From assembly GCA_023244975.1 (NCBI GenBank), contig JAHFLG010000026.1, positions 1 through 14,614 on the forward strand: 14,614 nt of DNA, in the 5' to 3' direction. The DNA comes from Candidatus Harrisonbacteria bacterium. GTDB lineage: Bacteria > Patescibacteriota > Minisyncoccia > UBA6257 > 1-14-0-10-44-23. The translations under genes were made by a program, and so were the position numbers. Under the pieces are notes generated by a model that was not told the DNA's origin, did not search any database, and was given only the letters and a program-made list of their open reading frames with translations. Shown here piece after piece: positions 12,425 through 14,614 of the stretch; the stretch's first letter is position 1, and each line of letters begins with the position of its first letter.

Positions 12425-13672
12425 ATGGCAAAGAAATATTTTCATGAACATGCCCTGCCGATTGCGGCGATTTTTCTGCTGACTGCGGTTCTTTTGGGTG
12501 CCGGATTTTATTTCGGCTATTCAAAAGGCGCTAAATCCGTTGTGTCGACATCCACAATGCCGAGCGGAGACACCGTCAAAGCCGACTTCGGCATATTTTG
12601 GGAGGCGTGGCAGAAGCTGCGCGATAATCATGTTGATTCGGCGAGTACTACTGATCAGGAGTTGTTGTATGGTTCAGTTACTGGAGCGGCCGGCAGTTTT
12701 AACGATCCGCATACGGTCTTTTTTCCACCCGAAGAAGCAACCAAATTCGTTCAGGATGTTTCGGGGAGTTTTGGTGGTATTGGCGCGGAGCTTGGCAGCC
12801 GTGACGGCGTCATCACGGTTGATACTCCGCTCAAAGGCAATCCAGCTGAGAAAGTCGGTCTCAAATCAGGAGATTATATTGTTAAAATTGACAACAAGCC
12901 GACTGATCTAATGACCCTTAATAATGCAGTGGGTCATATTCGCGGGGTTATTGGGACACCTGTTACTCTGACGATCGTTCGAAAAGGATGGCTCCAGCCG
13001 CGCGATTTCACTCTCGTTCGCGCAAAAATTGTAGTACCGACTCTTGACCTGACCATGAAAGAAAACAATAGGATCGCTGATATTCAGCTGTATGCATTCA
13101 ACGAAAATGCGCCGCAAATGTTCGCGGATGCGGCCGCGAAACTGGTTGCCTCGGGCGCCAAAGGTATTATTATTGATCTGCGCAACAATCCGGGAGGCTA
13201 TTTGGAGGTAGCTCAAAATTTGGCAGGTTGGTTTTTGGAAAAGGATCAGTTGGTGGTCTCGGAGCGGTTTCACGACGGCCACGAAGATACGTTTAAAGCC
13301 AATGGTACGGGCGCTCTCAAAGGTATTCCGATTGTCATTTTGATTAACCAGGGTTCGGCCTCGGCTGCCGAGATTTTGGCCGGAGCCTTGCGTGACCAGG
13401 TTGGTGCAAAAATCGTCGGTGAAAAAAGTTATGGAAAGGGAACGGTACAACAGCTCTTTCCGCTGAAGGACGGATCAAGTTTAAAGATTACCATCGCTCA
13501 CTGGGTGATGCCGAAAGGTCTTATTCTTGAGCGCAATGGTATTGACCCGGACGTGAAGATTGAAAATACTGACGACGACATCAAAGCTAAAAAAGATCCG
13601 CAGCTGGATAAAGCTATTGAAACGCTGAAGGCGCAGATGACCCTGAATAAAACTCAGGCCGTCGCGAAATAA
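12425..13672 (+). CDS. S41-family C-terminal processing peptidase (CtpA/Prc type)
   Basis: Serine protease with Ser/Lys dyad, anchored in the membrane and acting outside the cytoplasm on envelope proteins or peptides. One membrane segment (about 10-31) is a signal anchor. A PDZ domain spans about 105-185 (GSFGGIGAELG, GLKSGDYIVKIDN). The catalytic core follows: GIIIDLRNNPGGYL (247-260), GSASAAEI with nucleophile S313, and SYGKGTVQ with K338, the usual 25-residue spacing. Length 415 aa is standard for CtpA. The Ala-Lys-rich tail has no domain. It starts 26 bases from the divergent operon and ends 1 base before rplI. Substrate unknown. Confidence 0.95.
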   Translation: MAKKYFHEHALPIAAIFLLTAVLLGAGFYFGYSKGAKSVVSTSTMPSGDTVKADFGIFWEAWQKLRDNHVDSASTTDQELLYGSVTGAAGSFNDPHTVFFPPEEATKFVQDVSGSFGGIGAELGSRDGVITVDTPLKGNPAEKVGLKSGDYIVKIDNKPTDLMTLNNAVGHIRGVIGTPVTLTIVRKGWLQPRDFTLVRAKIVVPTLDLTMKENNRIADIQLYAFNENAPQMFADAAAKLVASGAKGIIIDLRNNPGGYLEVAQNLAGWFLEKDQLVVSERFHDGHEDTFKANGTGALKGIPIVILINQGSASAAEILAGALRDQVGAKIVGEKSYGKGTVQQLFPLKDGSSLKITIAHWVMPKGLILERNGIDPDVKIENTDDDIKAKKDPQLDKAIETLKAQMTLNKTQAVAK

Positions 13673-13673
13673 T

Positions 13674-14099
13674 ATGTTAGTACTGCTAACTGCAGATGTG
13701 CGGGGAGTGGGGAGGCGGCATGAGCTCAAGGAAGTTGCGGATGGCTACGCTCGGAATTTTTTGATTGCGAAAAAGCTGGCCATTCCGGCAGATGAAAAGG
13801 GTATCGCTACTAAAACCGAGCATGACCTAAAAGAAAAAGTTGAAATAGGTAAATATCAAAATGAAGCGCGCAAACTTGAAAAGCAGGTGTTTACCTTTAC
13901 GATGAAGGCCGGCAAACACGGTGAGGTCTTTGGCTCGGTTACGAAAAAAGATCTTGAGAGCGCGCTTAATGAAAAGGGCGTGAAGAGCGCGGAGCTCATG
14001 CTCGAGCACCCCATCAAAGGCACCGGCGAGCATCTTGTTGATGTGAGCTTTTCAAAAGGCGTCCACGGCACAATGCGCGTGCACATTAAAACAGAATAA
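13674..14099 (+). CDS. rplI: Ribosomal protein bL9
   Basis: Large-subunit protein with the bL9 signature GYARNFLIAKKLA (24-36), a long charged linker helix (about 45-75) and a C-terminal domain (FTFTMKAGKHGEVFGSVTKK, then HLVDVSFSKGVHGTMRVHI). Length 141 aa is slightly below the usual 149; the N-terminal domain reads RGVGRRHELKEV where Gly-Asp is common. Start ATG is 1 base after the peptidase stop, without Shine-Dalgarno. bL9 is reported absent from several CPR lineages but is usual in Parcubacteria, which supports the taxonomic guess. Confidence 0.95.
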   Translation: MLVLLTADVRGVGRRHELKEVADGYARNFLIAKKLAIPADEKGIATKTEHDLKEKVEIGKYQNEARKLEKQVFTFTMKAGKHGEVFGSVTKKDLESALNEKGVKSAELMLEHPIKGTGEHLVDVSFSKGVHGTMRVHIKTE

Positions 14100-14125
14100 A
14101 AAAACCGCCTACTCGACGGTTTTTT
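14099..14125 (+). terminator. Bidirectional terminator between rplI and rpmA
   Basis: AAAAAACCG (14099-14107) pairs with CGGTTTTTT (14117-14125). A/T runs on both sides let it serve the rightward rplI and leftward rpmA transcripts. The 5' arm includes the last base of the rplI stop. Confidence 0.85.
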
Positions 14126-14135
14126 GTCAGTTACT

Positions 14136-14417
14136 TTATTTTGCGGTTACGACGCTGACTATCTTGGCGTAGCGGCGGGAGCCGTCGAATTTTACCTTCT
14201 TGGTCTGTTTGAAGTTGACAATGCCGTCTTTAGCGGCGTAGATGGTGTCATCTCCGGCGCGGCGGACATTGGCGCCCGTAAGAACCGCAGCTCCGCGTTG
14301 TTTGACGATGATTTCGCCAGCCTTGGCCATCTGGCCGTGGTTGATTTTGACGCCTAAGCGCTTGCTTTCACTGTCGCGGCCTAATTGAGTAGATCCACCG
14401 GATTTGGTATGTGCCAT
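14136..14417 (-). CDS. rpmA: Ribosomal protein bL27
   Basis: Large-subunit protein whose N-terminal tail reaches the peptidyl transferase centre. MAHTKSGGSTQLGRDSESKR is the canonical start, with no cleavable N-terminal extension of the Firmicutes kind. RLGVK, GEIIVKQRG and the Gly-rich barrel follow; 93 aa is close to the usual 85-95. A strong promoter drives it divergently from the gene at 14463. rplU, its usual neighbour, is not adjacent here. Confidence 0.96.
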   Translation of the reverse strand: MAHTKSGGSTQLGRDSESKRLGVKINHGQMAKAGEIIVKQRGAAVLTGANVRRAGDDTIYAAKDGIVNFKQTKKVKFDGSRRYAKIVSVVTAK

Positions 14418-14439
14418 AGGTCAATAATTGAATTTACAG

Positions 14440-14469
14440 ATTATACTGTATACAGTAAAGCTATGTCAA
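14440..14469 (-). promoter_or_regulatory. Consensus sigma-70-type promoter of rpmA
   Basis: On the minus strand TTGACA (14464-14469) and TATAAT (14440-14445) are both perfect with an 18-base spacer. +1 near 14433 gives a leader of about 16 bases without Shine-Dalgarno. The -35 lies inside the first codons of the divergent gene. Confidence 0.75.
14444..14457. promoter_or_regulatory. 14-bp palindrome in the rpmA/14463 divergent promoter
   Basis: TACTGTATACAGTA is a perfect palindrome. It overlaps the rpmA -10 by two bases and spans its spacer, and overlaps the -10 candidate TATACT (14442-14447) and predicted +1 of the rightward gene. It could be an operator for both, or chance in AT-rich promoter DNA. 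Confidence 0.45.
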
Positions 14470-14614
14470 TTCCGCAGATTTCAGAGTGGCTCAAAACCCA
14501 TAAGCGCGAGGTGGTGCTCTTTATCTTATTTTTCCTAGTGAGCTCGATTAGTTTTGCCCTGGGTTATTTAGCCGCGAGTGATGCTACGCATGCGCCGATT
14601 ATTATTGAAAAGGG
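14463..14614 (+). CDS. Membrane-anchored protein of unknown function (3' end outside window)
   Basis: ATG 14463 opens a frame that stays open to the window end (50 full codons). After a short basic N-terminus (EWLKTHKREV) comes one membrane segment (about 17-37, VVLFILFFLVSSISFALGYL), then ASDATHAPIIIEK leads outwards. Many CPR proteins have this anchor followed by PIIIEK and a small Cys-containing domain; the domain is not in view, so no function is given. Candidate -10 TATACT at 14442-14447 gives a leader of about 9 bases. Confidence 0.75.
   Translation, partial: MSIPQISEWLKTHKREVVLFILFFLVSSISFALGYLAASDATHAPIIIEK

Noticed and set aside
12908..13450. 180-codon minus-strand open frame
   Set aside because: Entirely antisense to the catalytic core of the S41 peptidase; no motif or start signal.
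14444..14457. LexA-like box (CTGT...ACAG)
   Set aside because: The half-sites are too close for the CTGT-N8-ACAG pattern of E. coli LexA; kept only as an unnamed palindrome.
1..14614. CRISPR arrays, insertion sequences, riboswitches
   Set aside because: No short regularly spaced repeats, no transposase frame with terminal repeats, and no known aptamer pattern was seen on reading. The only longer repeat is the pilin pair.
1..14614. UGA recoded as glycine (as in Gracilibacteria/SR1)
   Set aside because: def and fmt end at UGA in the proper place and the conserved proteins contain no in-frame UGA.

Overview
The window looks like chromosome from a Parcubacteria-type member of the Candidate Phyla Radiation (Patescibacteria). 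The reasons are a short type IV pilus (T4P) operon with PilB and PilC followed by pseudopilins of the CPR carboxypeptidase-like type, a secreted repeat protein with Thr/Ser linkers and a C-terminal peptidoglycan-binding domain, near-absence of Shine-Dalgarno sequences, very short intergenic gaps, and a helical 98-aa protein coupled to def-fmt. This is an inference from gene content and style; no 16S rRNA gene is present. Stops are TAA, TAG and TGA, so the standard code fits.

Layout. 1-1032: end of a surface protein. 1043-1113: tRNA-Gln(CUG) on the minus strand. 1175-9393: a plus-strand T4P block with the motor ATPase pilB, platform pilC, a giant 884-aa prepilin, a PilW-like pseudopilin split by a frameshift, a PilX-like pseudopilin, and two tandem major-pilin-like genes, each with its own promoter and terminator. 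9478-10092: Fe/Mn superoxide dismutase, probably a leaderless mRNA. 10128-10737: two small unrecognised minus-strand genes that are GC-rich and carry perfect Shine-Dalgarno sequences, unlike everything around them. 10793-12398: minus-strand operon of a 98-aa protein, peptide deformylase and methionyl-tRNA formyltransferase, joined by ATGA overlaps. 12425-14099: an S41 processing peptidase, then ribosomal protein bL9. 14136-14417: bL27 on the minus strand. 14463-14614: start of a membrane-anchored protein transcribed divergently from bL27.

How it works together. PilB powers assembly, PilC is the inner-membrane platform, the two small pilins probably form the fibre, and the giant, PilW-like and PilX-like pseudopilins probably form the priming or tip complex that displays beta-rich domains. 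No prepilin peptidase, PilM/N/O or PilT lies in the window, so they must be elsewhere. def and fmt handle the N-formyl group at the two ends of translation initiation, next to bL9 and bL27. The most interesting signals are a sharp 152-bp gene-conversion tract between the two pilins, an in-frame domain cassette nested inside the giant prepilin, the split PilW-like gene, and the small foreign-looking gene pair at 10128-10737 (one of its genes only 55 aa).
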